Of a stretch of 64,000 bases of DNA, positions 51,270-59,949 are shown piece by piece. The notes under the pieces are model-generated. The model did not search any database and was not told where the DNA came from. It was given only the letters and a program-made list of their open reading frames with translations. The stretch comes from JAJAZB01 sp964244295 (GTDB taxonomy: Bacteria > Bacteroidota > Bacteroidia > Cytophagales > Spirosomataceae), in assembly GCA_964244295.1 (NCBI GenBank), contig CAXTIG010000034.1, positions 17,628 through 81,627 of the forward strand, written 5' to 3'. Within the stretch, counting starts at the first letter, position 1; the number at the start of each line of letters is the position of its first letter. The position numbers and the translations under genes were made by a program.

Positions 51270-54200
51270 TTAAAATCCAAGATTGAGACCAACGGTAAAC
51301 GTCCGCGCCTGCCCGACCGAGTTCCGGTCAACGCCCGCGCCGGTGTTGCTGTTGCCGTTCGAGGAAATCTCCGGGTCGATGCCGGAATAGTTGGTGATTA
51401 CGAATGCGTTCTGCACCTGAGCGTAAAGCCGGGCGTTCGCAACTTTGATTTTGTTGAGCAACGAGCTAGGTACGGAATACCCCAGTGCCAGATTTCTCAA
51501 CCGGACAAAATCGCCTTTCTCCACGTTTTCCGAGATGACCAGCGCCGATCCGTTGGAAACGTTGTCGCTGTACACCACGCGGGGCAGGGTACCGGTCGTA
51601 TTTTCAGGCGTCCAGCGGTCGAGGATGTCGGTGTGGTTGTTCCAGAACCGTTGGTCGCGCAAACCGGCCTGGGTGCCGTTGTAGATGTAGTTGCCGCCTG
51701 AGAATTGGAAGAACACCTGCAAGTCGAACCCCCGATACCGGAAGGTATTGTCCAGGCCGCCGTACCATTTCGGCAGCGTAGGACCGTAGTAAACACCGTC
51801 GGCCAACTGGTTGGGGGCCGAGATGGTGCTGCCATCCGTTACCCTCGTCCAGCCGGTGCCCAGGTGATCGTACTGGACAATCGTCCCGTCGGCTTTGCGA
51901 AACGTCCGGCGGCCATTGGCGGGATTGATGCCCACCGAGGGCACGGCCAGAATCGACCCGACCGAACGGCCTACTTCGGTGTAGTTAACCGTTTCCAGAC
52001 CCAGCGTCGTGTTGGCGATGCGTTGTCCCTGCGAGTTCAGCGCCAGCACTTCGTTTTTGAGCGTCGTGACGTTGCCGCTGATGGTCCATTTGAAATCGCC
52101 TTTCACGAGGGCGTTGAACTTCAGGCTGAATTCAATCCCGGTGTTTTGCATCGAGCCGACGTTGGCGTCGATGGTATTGCCCGGAACCCCTTTCGACGGG
52201 GCCTGCGGCACGGCCAGAATCAAGCCGTCTACCAAGTTTTTATAGTACGCAAATTCCCCCTGAATGCGATCTTGCAACACACCAAACGTCAGTCCAATGT
52301 CGGTTTTCTTGCTGGTTTCCCAGGTCAGCAGCGAGTTACCGGCGTTGTTGTAGTTGAGCGTGGCCACTGCTCCGTACAGACCGGAACCATAGGTTTGTAG
52401 CGAAGCAAAATCACCGATACCCTGGCTGTTGCCCACTTCGCCGTAGCTACCCGTCACTTTCAGGAAGTTGATGTGCTGGAGAATTGTCGAATTTTTCCAG
52501 AATCCTTCTTCCGAAATGGCGTAGCCCAAAGCGGCTCCGTAGAAGTTTCCGTACTTGTTGGCCCAGGCCGAGTACCCATCCCGCCGGACGTTGACGGAGG
52601 CAAAGTATTTTTTGCCAAAGTCGTAATTCAGGCGACCGAAATACGAAAGCAGGTAGTTTTCGCCCTGGAAGTTACCCGATACGGTGATGTTGGTAAAATT
52701 CCCCTGGTAGGTTTCAAAAAAGGCATCGGCTACTTCGGTGCGTTGCGCCCCCCAGCGGTCGATCCGGGTGTACTGCTGTTCGCCACCCACCAGCAACGAG
52801 ACGTTGTGCCGGTCGGCGAAAGTGCGGGTGTACTGCGCGGTATTTTGCCAGTTCCAGCGCTTGTTGGTCCGGTAAATATTCCCGGCCACGCCTTTCGCAG
52901 AAAACCCGTCTCCGGCGATGGCCGTCTGGAAGGATTTATCCTCAAACGAGATGTTGTTGATTCCGTACTGGGTGCGCAGGTTCAGCCCTTTGATGATTTC
53001 CCAGTCGGCGTACACACTCCCCTGAATTTCACTGCCTTCCGACGAAAACTTGTTGTTGTCCAAATCCACGACGGGGTTGTAGTAGTTGATGCCCAGGGCA
53101 CTGCCCGTCAGTGGGTTGAGGTTGGCACCGGGTCCGATGCCTGCCCCGCTGATGTTGTAGCTACCATCGAGGTTGTAGGGTGCCACATTGGGGGGCAACA
53201 CCAGCGGAATGCGTCCTAACCCCGCCGTTCCGAAAGCGCCTCCGGGCAGGGACCCCGTCGAGGGAGCGAAGTTGTAGTTGTTGGAGTACCCGATGCTCGC
53301 TCCGACTTTAAACCGTTTGAAAACATTATGGTCAACGTTTATCCGAGCGGAGGTCCGTTTGAATTCGTTGTTTTGGAGCATCCCCGCCTGCTGGGTGTGG
53401 CCCAGCGAGAGGTAGTACGACGTATTTTCGGTACCGCCCGAAAAGCTCATCGAGTTGGAATGCGAGAAACCCGTCCGGTACACGTAGTCGTACCAGCGCG
53501 TGTCGACCGGCGCACCGCTGGCGTCGAGCGAAGGTTTGAATCCTTCGATGGCCGTGCCGGGTTTACCCGTGGTGGCCAGGGTGTTGGCATTGAGGTTCCG
53601 AACGCTCTCGTTTTTAATTAATTGGTACTGCTCGGTATTCAACACGTCGAACAGCCGGAAGGGCTGAGTCCAGCCTACCCACGCGTCGTAGGTGAATTTT
53701 CCCTTGCCCTTCGTGCCGCGTTTGGTCGTCACCAGCACCACCCCGGCGCTGGCCCGCGAACCGTAAATGGCGCTGGCTGAGGCATCTTTCAGTATTTCAA
53801 CGCTCTCGATGTCTGCTGGATTCAGGTTGCTGAGCGGGTTGTTGGGAGCACTGGTCGAGGAATTATTGTCGGTAAAGGCCGGAATTCCGTCGATTACAAT
53901 CAGCGGAAATGAACTCAGGTTGAGCGAATTCACCCCCCGGACCCGAATCACGGGCGGGTTATTGAGCACTCCGTTGGGCGTGGTGATGTTGACGCCCGCC
54001 GCCCGTCCCTGAAGGGCCTGGTCGAAACTCTGAACCGGCGACAAGGCAATCGATTTCCCGCTGATCGATGAAATCGAACCCGTCAGGTCGCGTTTGGACT
54101 GGGTGCCGTAGCCGATCACGACCACTTCCGAAAGTTCGTCAGCATCGGCCACCAGGGCCACGTCGACAACGCTACGCGTCCCGATATTCAGTTCTTTTTT

Positions 54201-54440
54201 TAGAAATCCAACGGAACTGATCACCAGGGTAGCGTTGCCGGAGGGGATGCTCACCCGATACGTGCCGTTGGCATCGGTGGTGGTCCCGATGTTGGTGCCC
54301 CGCACCGAGATGCTCGCGCCGGGTAGCGCGGAGCCGTCTTCATTTGCCGTAATTCGTCCGGTCACGGAACGATCCTGAGCCACCCCGCGCAGGGTGAGAC
54401 TAAGAACGAAAGCCAACCCTAACAGTAATTTGTTTTTCAT
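51270..54440 (-). CDS. SusC/RagA family TonB-dependent outer-membrane transporter (system B)
   Basis: The 1056-residue protein has signal MKNKLLLGLAFVLSLTLRGV. The carboxypeptidase-like domain (VTGRITANEDGSALPGASIS) and TonB box region SEVVVIGYGTQS are followed by the plug (GVLNNPPVIRVRGVNSLN, IESVEILKDASASAIYGSRA). The long beta barrel ends FTVGLNLGF. It is paralogous to system A. The -7 box TATTTTTG lies about 40 bases before the ATG. Confidence 0.95.
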   Translation of the reverse strand: MKNKLLLGLAFVLSLTLRGVAQDRSVTGRITANEDGSALPGASISVRGTNIGTTTDANGTYRVSIPSGNATLVISSVGFLKKELNIGTRSVVDVALVADADELSEVVVIGYGTQSKRDLTGSISSISGKSIALSPVQSFDQALQGRAAGVNITTPNGVLNNPPVIRVRGVNSLNLSSFPLIVIDGIPAFTDNNSSTSAPNNPLSNLNPADIESVEILKDASASAIYGSRASAGVVLVTTKRGTKGKGKFTYDAWVGWTQPFRLFDVLNTEQYQLIKNESVRNLNANTLATTGKPGTAIEGFKPSLDASGAPVDTRWYDYVYRTGFSHSNSMSFSGGTENTSYYLSLGHTQQAGMLQNNEFKRTSARINVDHNVFKRFKVGASIGYSNNYNFAPSTGSLPGGAFGTAGLGRIPLVLPPNVAPYNLDGSYNISGAGIGPGANLNPLTGSALGINYYNPVVDLDNNKFSSEGSEIQGSVYADWEIIKGLNLRTQYGINNISFEDKSFQTAIAGDGFSAKGVAGNIYRTNKRWNWQNTAQYTRTFADRHNVSLLVGGEQQYTRIDRWGAQRTEVADAFFETYQGNFTNITVSGNFQGENYLLSYFGRLNYDFGKKYFASVNVRRDGYSAWANKYGNFYGAALGYAISEEGFWKNSTILQHINFLKVTGSYGEVGNSQGIGDFASLQTYGSGLYGAVATLNYNNAGNSLLTWETSKKTDIGLTFGVLQDRIQGEFAYYKNLVDGLILAVPQAPSKGVPGNTIDANVGSMQNTGIEFSLKFNALVKGDFKWTISGNVTTLKNEVLALNSQGQRIANTTLGLETVNYTEVGRSVGSILAVPSVGINPANGRRTFRKADGTIVQYDHLGTGWTRVTDGSTISAPNQLADGVYYGPTLPKWYGGLDNTFRYRGFDLQVFFQFSGGNYIYNGTQAGLRDQRFWNNHTDILDRWTPENTTGTLPRVVYSDNVSNGSALVISENVEKGDFVRLRNLALGYSVPSSLLNKIKVANARLYAQVQNAFVITNYSGIDPEISSNGNSNTGAGVDRNSVGQARTFTVGLNLGF

Positions 54441-54481
54441 GTTTGGATGGAGATTTGGTTAGTGAACTGGTAAAAAGGATT

Positions 54482-54517
54482 CAAAAATACGGGTTAACGT
54501 CGTTTTAGCCTTACAAA
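54482..54517 (-). promoter_or_regulatory. Promoter of SusCD system B
   Basis: On the minus strand TATTTTTG (54482-54489) matches TAnnTTTG exactly. TTTG at 54514-54517 lies 24 bases upstream, slightly wide. The ATG is at 54440. Confidence 0.5.
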
Positions 54518-54651
54518 ATTTTAGATTTTGCGACAACCAGCGGCTTTTGTACGGCATTTACAGGGAAATGTAGTTCTTTCGTTGGTCGTCTTTGTAACGG
54601 ACTGCTCCCAACGTTGCTGGCTTGCTTCTTTCCACACTCACTTTTTTTTCC

Positions 54652-55998
54652 ATGAAAAGCATCACATTACTCGGTTTCGTTGGCTTGGCACTTCTGACGT
54701 TGCCCAGCCCGAAGGGAATGGGCCAAGCCGCCCCGCTGAAGGCCCGCCTCGATAAAACTGCCTACGGCCTGGAAGCCAAAGTAGTTGCGTGGCGGCGCGA
54801 CTTTCACGAACACCCCGAACTCGGCAACCGCGAATTCCGCACGGCAGAGATCGTGGCGACGCACTTAAAACTACTTGGCTTGGAGGTGAAAACCGGCGTG
54901 GCCAAAACGGGGGTAGTGGGTATTTTGAAAGGCGGCAAACCCGGCCCCTGCATCGCCCTCCGCGCCGACATGGACGGCCTGCCGGTGAAGGAACGCGTGG
55001 ACGTGCCCTTCGCCTCGAAGGTAGAAACCGAGTACAACGGCCAGAAAGTCGGCACCATGCACGCCTGCGGCCACGACAGCCACGTGGCGATTCTGATGGC
55101 CGTGGCCGAGGTGCTTTCCGGCCAAAAAGCCGACCTGAAGGGCACGATTAAATTTATTTTTCAACCCGCCGAAGAAGGTGCCCCGCTCGGCGAGGAAGGC
55201 GGGGCCAACCTGATGATTGCCGAAGGCGTGCTGGAAAACCCGAAAGTGGACGTGATTTTCGGCCTGCACATCAACGCCCAGACCCCGGCGGGGCAAATCA
55301 AATACCGCCCCGGCGGCACGATGGCCTCGTCCGACCAGCTTTACGTCAAGGTACGCGGCAAGCAAACCCACGGCGGCTACCCCTGGAACGGCACCGATCC
55401 GGTGGTGACCTCGGCCCACATCGTGACCGGCCTCCAAACCATCGTGAGCCGCCAGCTCGACCTGACCAACGCGGCGGCGGTGGTGACGGTGGCGATGATT
55501 CACGGCGGGGTGCGGGGCAACATCATCCCCGAAGAAGTGACGATGGAAGGCACCATCCGCGCCCTCGATACGAAAATGCAGGCGCAGATTCACGAGAAAA
55601 TCAAACAGGTCGTCACCAACGTGGCCGAAAGCCAGGGCGCGAAGGCCGACGTGAACATCCGAATCGGCTACCCGGTCACGTTCAACGACCCCAAGCTCAC
55701 CGACCAGATGGCCCCCACGCTGGAAGCCGTGGCGGGCAAGCAAAACGTAATCCTTAGCCCCGCCGTGACGGGCGCGGAAGACTTCTCGTTTTTCCAGCAA
55801 AAAGTGCCGGGCCTATTTTTCTTCCTCGGCGGGGCGCCTAAAAACAAAACCGTCGAGCAGACCGCTCCCCACCATACGCCGGATTTTTATTTGGACGAAA
55901 GCGGCTTCGGGCTGGGCGTGCGGGCCTTTTGCCACCTCGTGGTCGATTACGCCGAGCAGGCTACGGCGGGCGGGGGGAAGGTCGCGGCGGGGAAGTGA
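54652..55998 (+). CDS. M20 family metallopeptidase/amidohydrolase, secreted
   Basis: The protein has 448 residues from the ATG at 54652 with a signal peptide (MKSITLLGFVGLALLTLPSP). The M20D pattern is clear: WRRDFHEHPELGNREFRTAE, ALRADMDGLPV, the metal motif THACGHDSH-like (MHACGHDSHVAILM), PAEEG, and VTGAEDFSFFQQKVPGLFFF. Such enzymes hydrolyse N-acyl amino acids, dipeptides or amides; this branch (hippurate hydrolase/IAA-amino acid hydrolase-like) prefers N-acyl conjugates. It is divergent from SusCD system B. Confidence 0.92.
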   Translation: MKSITLLGFVGLALLTLPSPKGMGQAAPLKARLDKTAYGLEAKVVAWRRDFHEHPELGNREFRTAEIVATHLKLLGLEVKTGVAKTGVVGILKGGKPGPCIALRADMDGLPVKERVDVPFASKVETEYNGQKVGTMHACGHDSHVAILMAVAEVLSGQKADLKGTIKFIFQPAEEGAPLGEEGGANLMIAEGVLENPKVDVIFGLHINAQTPAGQIKYRPGGTMASSDQLYVKVRGKQTHGGYPWNGTDPVVTSAHIVTGLQTIVSRQLDLTNAAAVVTVAMIHGGVRGNIIPEEVTMEGTIRALDTKMQAQIHEKIKQVVTNVAESQGAKADVNIRIGYPVTFNDPKLTDQMAPTLEAVAGKQNVILSPAVTGAEDFSFFQQKVPGLFFFLGGAPKNKTVEQTAPHHTPDFYLDESGFGLGVRAFCHLVVDYAEQATAGGGKVAAGK

Positions 55999-56006
55999 GT
56001 TTTAGT

Positions 56007-56014
56007 TATTTTTG
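56007..56014 (+). promoter_or_regulatory. -7 box before the first Uma2 gene (TATTTTTG)
   Basis: TATTTTTG matches TAnnTTTG and lies 20 bases before the ATG at 56035. It sits in the 36-base gap after the M20 gene, so the Uma2 gene can have its own promoter. Confidence 0.45.
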
Positions 56015-56034
56015 GAAAACTGATTTGCCGAACC

Positions 56035-56613
56035 ATGCGCCTGACGCTTAATTTTCCGCAAGACCTGACTTTCTCGGACGAGGAGCTATTCGCCTTTTGC
56101 CAGGCGAATCCCGACCTGCGCATTGAGCGGGACGAAAACGGATTTCTTTTCATTATGCCATCCACCGGACTGGAATCGAGTTTTCGCAACAGCGACCTAA
56201 ACACGGACGTGAATATTTGGAATCGAAAAACCCGCCTCGGCCGGGTTTCTGATTCCAACGGTGGCTACACATTACCGGATACGTCGATGAAAGCCCCCGA
56301 CGTGGCCTGGGTCAGCAATGAACGGCTGGCCGCCCTTTCACCCGACGACCTCAAACGCTTCGCGCACGTCTGCCCGGATTTTGTGATTGAACTGCTTTCC
56401 GAAAACGATACGCTGGCCGAGTTGCAGGAAAAAATGGAGAAATACCTCCGAAACGGTGTCCGGTTGGGCTGGCTGATTGACCCGAAACAGCGGCAAACCC
56501 ACGTGTACCGCCAGGAGCGGGAACCCGAAGTAGTGCCGTTTGAAAGGCCCCTGAGCGGGGAGGAGGTACTGCCGGGGTTTGAGATGAATGTGGCGATAAC
56601 GCTGGGAAACTAA
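56035..56613 (+). CDS. Uma2 family (DUF820) putative endonuclease, copy 1
   Basis: The 192-residue protein has the family pattern: TFSDEELFAFCQANPDLRIE, PDVAWVSNERL, and the PD-(D/E)xK-like core PDFVIELLSENDTLAELQEKM followed by YLRNGVRLGWLIDPKQRQ and a VYRQ strand. Uma2 proteins are widespread in Cytophagales and cyanobacteria. The nuclease fold is established, but biological function is not. A second copy is at 59351. Confidence 0.88.
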   Translation: MRLTLNFPQDLTFSDEELFAFCQANPDLRIERDENGFLFIMPSTGLESSFRNSDLNTDVNIWNRKTRLGRVSDSNGGYTLPDTSMKAPDVAWVSNERLAALSPDDLKRFAHVCPDFVIELLSENDTLAELQEKMEKYLRNGVRLGWLIDPKQRQTHVYRQEREPEVVPFERPLSGEEVLPGFEMNVAITLGN

Positions 56614-56625
56614 TTTTTTAAACCC

Positions 56626-56734
56626 GGATTGTCATCCCGACGAAGGAGGGATCTCGTTAAACTACCGAACCGCTGGCTACCGGTAATCGTCTCGGAGAGC
56701 CAACGAGATCCCTCCTTCGTCGGGATGACAATCC
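56626..56734. repeat. Perfect 33-bp inverted repeat, gtcatcc family
   Basis: Arms 56626-56658 and 56702-56734 are perfectly complementary (GATTGTCATCCCGACGAAGG core). It lies between convergent genes. The word GTCATCC is shared with 10168-10297. Confidence 0.9.
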
Positions 56735-56746
56735 GTTTTTTTGAAA

Positions 56747-57544
56747 TCACCCCTCGTTCCAATTCCGCACTACCCGCGCCGCCACCCCCGGCAACCAGCG
56801 TTTCAGGTAAATTCCAAAAACCTCTTTCCCGCCGGGATACACTTCCAGTTTTTCGGCTTTCGCCGCCCGTACGATTTGCCGGGCGCAGGCTTCGGGGGTC
56901 GTGCCGCGCTCCTGGTTCTGGTCCATTTTGCCGTGCTTTGCGCCGTCGCCGTGGAGGGCGTTTTTGGAAACGTCGGTACGGATGTAGCCGGGGCAGACCA
57001 CGGTGACGCGCAAGGCGAGGTCGTAGTTTTCGGCGCGAAGCGCGTCGAAAAAGGCCCGGATGGCGTGTTTGGAAGCAGCATAGGCCGCACGTAGCGGCGT
57101 GGCTACGTAACCCGTTACGCTGCTGATGACCACGAACTGGCCGCTTTTCCGGTGCCGCATGGCGGGCAGCACGGCGTTGGTCAGGGCCACGACGCCGAAG
57201 TAGTTGACTTCCATAATCTGCCGGTGAACGTCGAGGCTGGTTTCGTGAACGAGCGAGCGCTGGCTGATGCCCGCGTTTTGCACCAGCACGTCCACCACGC
57301 CGAAACGGTGCAAAACCAAGTCTACGGCGGCGGGCATCGAATCCACGTCCGCCATGTCGAGCGGGAGGACGAGCACGTCGGCATCGGATAAGCCGGTAGC
57401 AGTTTTTACCCGTTGCAACTCCTCTTCGCGGCGGGCGGAGAGGACGAGTTTCGCGCCTTCGCGGGCGAATTCGTAGGCCAGCGCCTCGCCGATGCCGGAG
57501 GAAGCCCCGGTAATCCAGACGGTTTTTTGGTGGAATCTTTTCAT
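56747..57544 (-). CDS. Short-chain dehydrogenase/reductase (DHRS7-like)
   Basis: The 265-residue protein has the classical SDR signature: TGASSGIGEALAYEF (12-26), NAGISQRS, SSVTGY and the YAASK catalytic Tyr-Lys pair (about 156-160). VCPGYIRTDVS follows. The C-terminal part (KEVFGIYLKRWLPGVAARV) resembles DHRS7/DHRS7B-like enzymes with membrane association. NAD(P)-dependent reduction of a carbonyl is certain by family; the substrate is not known. Confidence 0.9.
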   Translation of the reverse strand: MKRFHQKTVWITGASSGIGEALAYEFAREGAKLVLSARREEELQRVKTATGLSDADVLVLPLDMADVDSMPAAVDLVLHRFGVVDVLVQNAGISQRSLVHETSLDVHRQIMEVNYFGVVALTNAVLPAMRHRKSGQFVVISSVTGYVATPLRAAYAASKHAIRAFFDALRAENYDLALRVTVVCPGYIRTDVSKNALHGDGAKHGKMDQNQERGTTPEACARQIVRAAKAEKLEVYPGGKEVFGIYLKRWLPGVAARVVRNWNEG

Positions 57545-57547
57545 GAT

Positions 57548-57634
57548 CAGAATTTACAGAATTCGAGAATTTTCAGAATTGAAAAACAACGTTGCGTCAA
57601 TGAATTCTGAAAATTCTCGAATTCTGTAAATTCT
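57548..57634. repeat. 32-bp-arm inverted repeat (agaatttacagaattcg)
   Basis: The left arm 57548-57580 and right arm 57603-57634 are complementary over about 32 bases. It runs from four bases before the SDR start codon to near the stop of the enolase-superfamily gene. Words TTTTCAG and GAATTT also occur in the repeat at 3251-3360. Confidence 0.85.
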
Positions 57635-57646
57635 AATTCTGACAGT

Positions 57647-59128
57647 TCAACTCCAGGTCCGGTCCGACGAATCGGCCTTGTCCCAGTCGGTCGTGGGGGC
57701 GAACCACTGCTCGCCTTTCCGCAGGAACCGTTTGGCCCCTTCCTCGTTGAGTTCCACGCCGAGGCCGGGCTTGTCGGGCACCCGCACGAAGCCCTGGTTG
57801 ACGATGGGTTTCTCGATGCCCGTTACGATGTCTTCCCAGCCCTGCACGTCGACGCCGTGGTGTTCGAGGGCCACGAAGTTTTCGGTGGCGGCGGCGCAGT
57901 GGACGTTGGCCATCATCGAAATCGGGCTGCCCGCGAAGTGCATCGCCATCGGAATGCCGTGTTCTTCGGCGTAATCACCGATTTTTTTGGTCTCCAGAAT
58001 CCCACCCGACGAAGCCAGGTCGGGGTGAATCATGTCCACGGCCTTCGCGTCGATGAGTTTGATGAATTCTTCTTTCAGGAAAATATCCTCGCCCGTGAGG
58101 GTGGGCGTCTCGATGGCGTCGGTGATTTGTTTCCACTGGTCGGTGTAAAACCAGGGCACGAGGTCTTCGAGCCAGGCCAGTTGGTATTTTTCCATTTTCC
58201 GACCCAGGCGAATGGCCGTGTTTACGTCGAAGTGCCCGAAGTGGTCGGCGGCCAGCGGCACGTTGTAGCCGATGGCGTTGCGAACGTCTTCGACGTACTG
58301 GGCCATGATGTCGAGGCCCTTGTCGGTAATCTGGATGCGGGTGAAGGGGTGCTTGGTATTCCCGTAATTCCCCACCTTTTTATTTTGCTGGTTGGTACTC
58401 GCCCACTGGTTGCGGATGCTCCATACGTCGGCCCCCACCAGCGCCCCCGGTTTATCGGCCAGGAGTTGAATCCCAAAGTCCATTTTCAGGAACGTGAATC
58501 CTTTGTCGAGGCGTTCGGCCTTCATTTTTTTGGCAAATTCGGCCGCGTTGCTCACTTCAGGCGTATCAGCGTAAATCCGGATTTCGTCGCGGTACTTGCC
58601 ACCGAGCATCTGGTACACCGGCACATTGAAGGCTTTCCCGGCCAAATCCCAGAGCGCCATTTCCACCCCGCACACGCCCCCGGCGGCCCGCCCGTGGTTG
58701 CCAAACTGCTTGATGACTTTGAAAAGCTGCTCGACGTTACAGGGGTTTTTGCCCAGCAACCGGCTCTTGAGCGTGAGCGCGTACTTGGCGCTGGCCCCGT
58801 CGCGGACTTCACCCCAACCCACGATGCCCTGGTTGGTGTCGATGCGGATGATGGGGCTGCCAAACGGCACGCCCTGCAACACGGCCACGCGCAGGTCGGT
58901 GATTTTCAGATCGGACGGTTTGGAGGCCCGGTTTACTTTCTGCGAAACAAATTCCGTTTCCGCCGCCGCGTTCTGGTGAAATAGCAGGCCCAGCGAGAGG
59001 CCACCGAGGGCGGTTTTTTTCAGGAAATTCCGGCGGTCCGAACCCGCGTCGGGGGTTTCCAGCGGCGGAGCGGGTTGGGCGGGTTGCGGCGGGGTGTAGC
59101 GAAAGCGGTCGAGGAGTTCTTTTTTCAT
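57647..59128 (-). CDS. TAT-exported mandelate racemase/muconate lactonizing (enolase superfamily) enzyme
   Basis: The 493-residue protein has a long N-terminal tail (MKKELLDRFRYTPPQPAQPA) and a twin-arginine signal (GSDRRNFLKKTALGGLSLGL, about 29-48). The barrel carries the superfamily residues: base Lys in FTFLKMDFG, and metal ligands in PLAADHFGHFD, QLAWLEDLVPW and TLTGEDIFLK. MIHPDLASSGG and the His in AMHFAGSPISMM follow. Enzymes like this dehydrate acid sugars (galactonate or glucarate dehydratases). Export is unusual for the family and fits periplasmic sugar-acid breakdown. Confidence 0.88.
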   Translation of the reverse strand: MKKELLDRFRYTPPQPAQPAPPLETPDAGSDRRNFLKKTALGGLSLGLLFHQNAAAETEFVSQKVNRASKPSDLKITDLRVAVLQGVPFGSPIIRIDTNQGIVGWGEVRDGASAKYALTLKSRLLGKNPCNVEQLFKVIKQFGNHGRAAGGVCGVEMALWDLAGKAFNVPVYQMLGGKYRDEIRIYADTPEVSNAAEFAKKMKAERLDKGFTFLKMDFGIQLLADKPGALVGADVWSIRNQWASTNQQNKKVGNYGNTKHPFTRIQITDKGLDIMAQYVEDVRNAIGYNVPLAADHFGHFDVNTAIRLGRKMEKYQLAWLEDLVPWFYTDQWKQITDAIETPTLTGEDIFLKEEFIKLIDAKAVDMIHPDLASSGGILETKKIGDYAEEHGIPMAMHFAGSPISMMANVHCAAATENFVALEHHGVDVQGWEDIVTGIEKPIVNQGFVRVPDKPGLGVELNEEGAKRFLRKGEQWFAPTTDWDKADSSDRTWS

Positions 59129-59350
59129 GGTTTTCAGACTGGTTTAGAAACCGGTTTTTTTTCGGCGAAAAGGTACGGCAAAACGCTGCTCGCCCCGTGC
59201 CCCCGCACCTTTTTTTGCCGCACCGGGCAAGACAGTACAGGACAGTCGGAGGGAAATTTACGGGTTGGCGCGCCGCTAATTTGGCCCTTCCTGCGCCGGG
59301 AGATTTCCCCGAAACCCGTACTTTTACCCCCGACCAAACCGCGAACCGAC

Positions 59351-59908
59351 ATGGATGCCGTCGCCGAGAAAATCCGCTGGCCCGAATTCCGCGAAATGGA
59401 GTTGGACGAAACCGACGCCTACCTCTATGAATTGATTGACGGGGAAATCATGAAAAGAAACTATCCTGGCCTGAAACACCAGCAAACGCTGGTTCGGCTT
59501 TTGGTTCAATTCAACTCGTTTATCAGCGAACGAAATTTAGGGCGTGTCTTGCCAGCCCCCTTCGGCGTCATCCTCAACGAATTCAACGACGTGCAGCCGG
59601 ACCTGATTTTTGTTTCTGAAAATCAAAAAGCCATTGTTCAAGAGGACGGCATTCACGGAGTGCCTGAACTACTCGTTGAAATCATTTCTCCCACCTCCGT
59701 CACCCGCGACCGCGTCCGCAAAAAAGCAGTCTACGAACGTCTGGGCGTGGCCGAGTATTGGCTCGTAGACCCGCAGAACCAGTCCATCGAAGTGTACGAG
59801 CTGACGGGTGACGGGTATGTACTTTTTTCGGACTCGGAAAGTGAGGCCGTCGTAAAATCGAAGGGGTTGGCCGGGCTGGAAGTGGAAGCGACGGCGCTTT
59901 TTGCCTGA
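59351..59908 (+). CDS. Uma2 family (DUF820) putative endonuclease, copy 2
   Basis: The protein has 185 residues from the ATG at 59351, preceded by TACTTTTA (59319-59326), a near -7 box. The Uma2 pattern is AYLYELIDGEIMKRNYPGLKHQ, QPDLIFVSENQ, and the core VPELLVEIISPTSVTRDRVRKK with YERLGVAEYWLVDPQNQ. It is only distantly similar to the copy at 56035. Function is unknown beyond the nuclease-like fold. Confidence 0.88.
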   Translation: MDAVAEKIRWPEFREMELDETDAYLYELIDGEIMKRNYPGLKHQQTLVRLLVQFNSFISERNLGRVLPAPFGVILNEFNDVQPDLIFVSENQKAIVQEDGIHGVPELLVEIISPTSVTRDRVRKKAVYERLGVAEYWLVDPQNQSIEVYELTGDGYVLFSDSESEAVVKSKGLAGLEVEATALFA

Positions 59909-59949
59909 CGAAACGAACGCAGGAATTTCTCTAAACCTAAAATCGCTTC

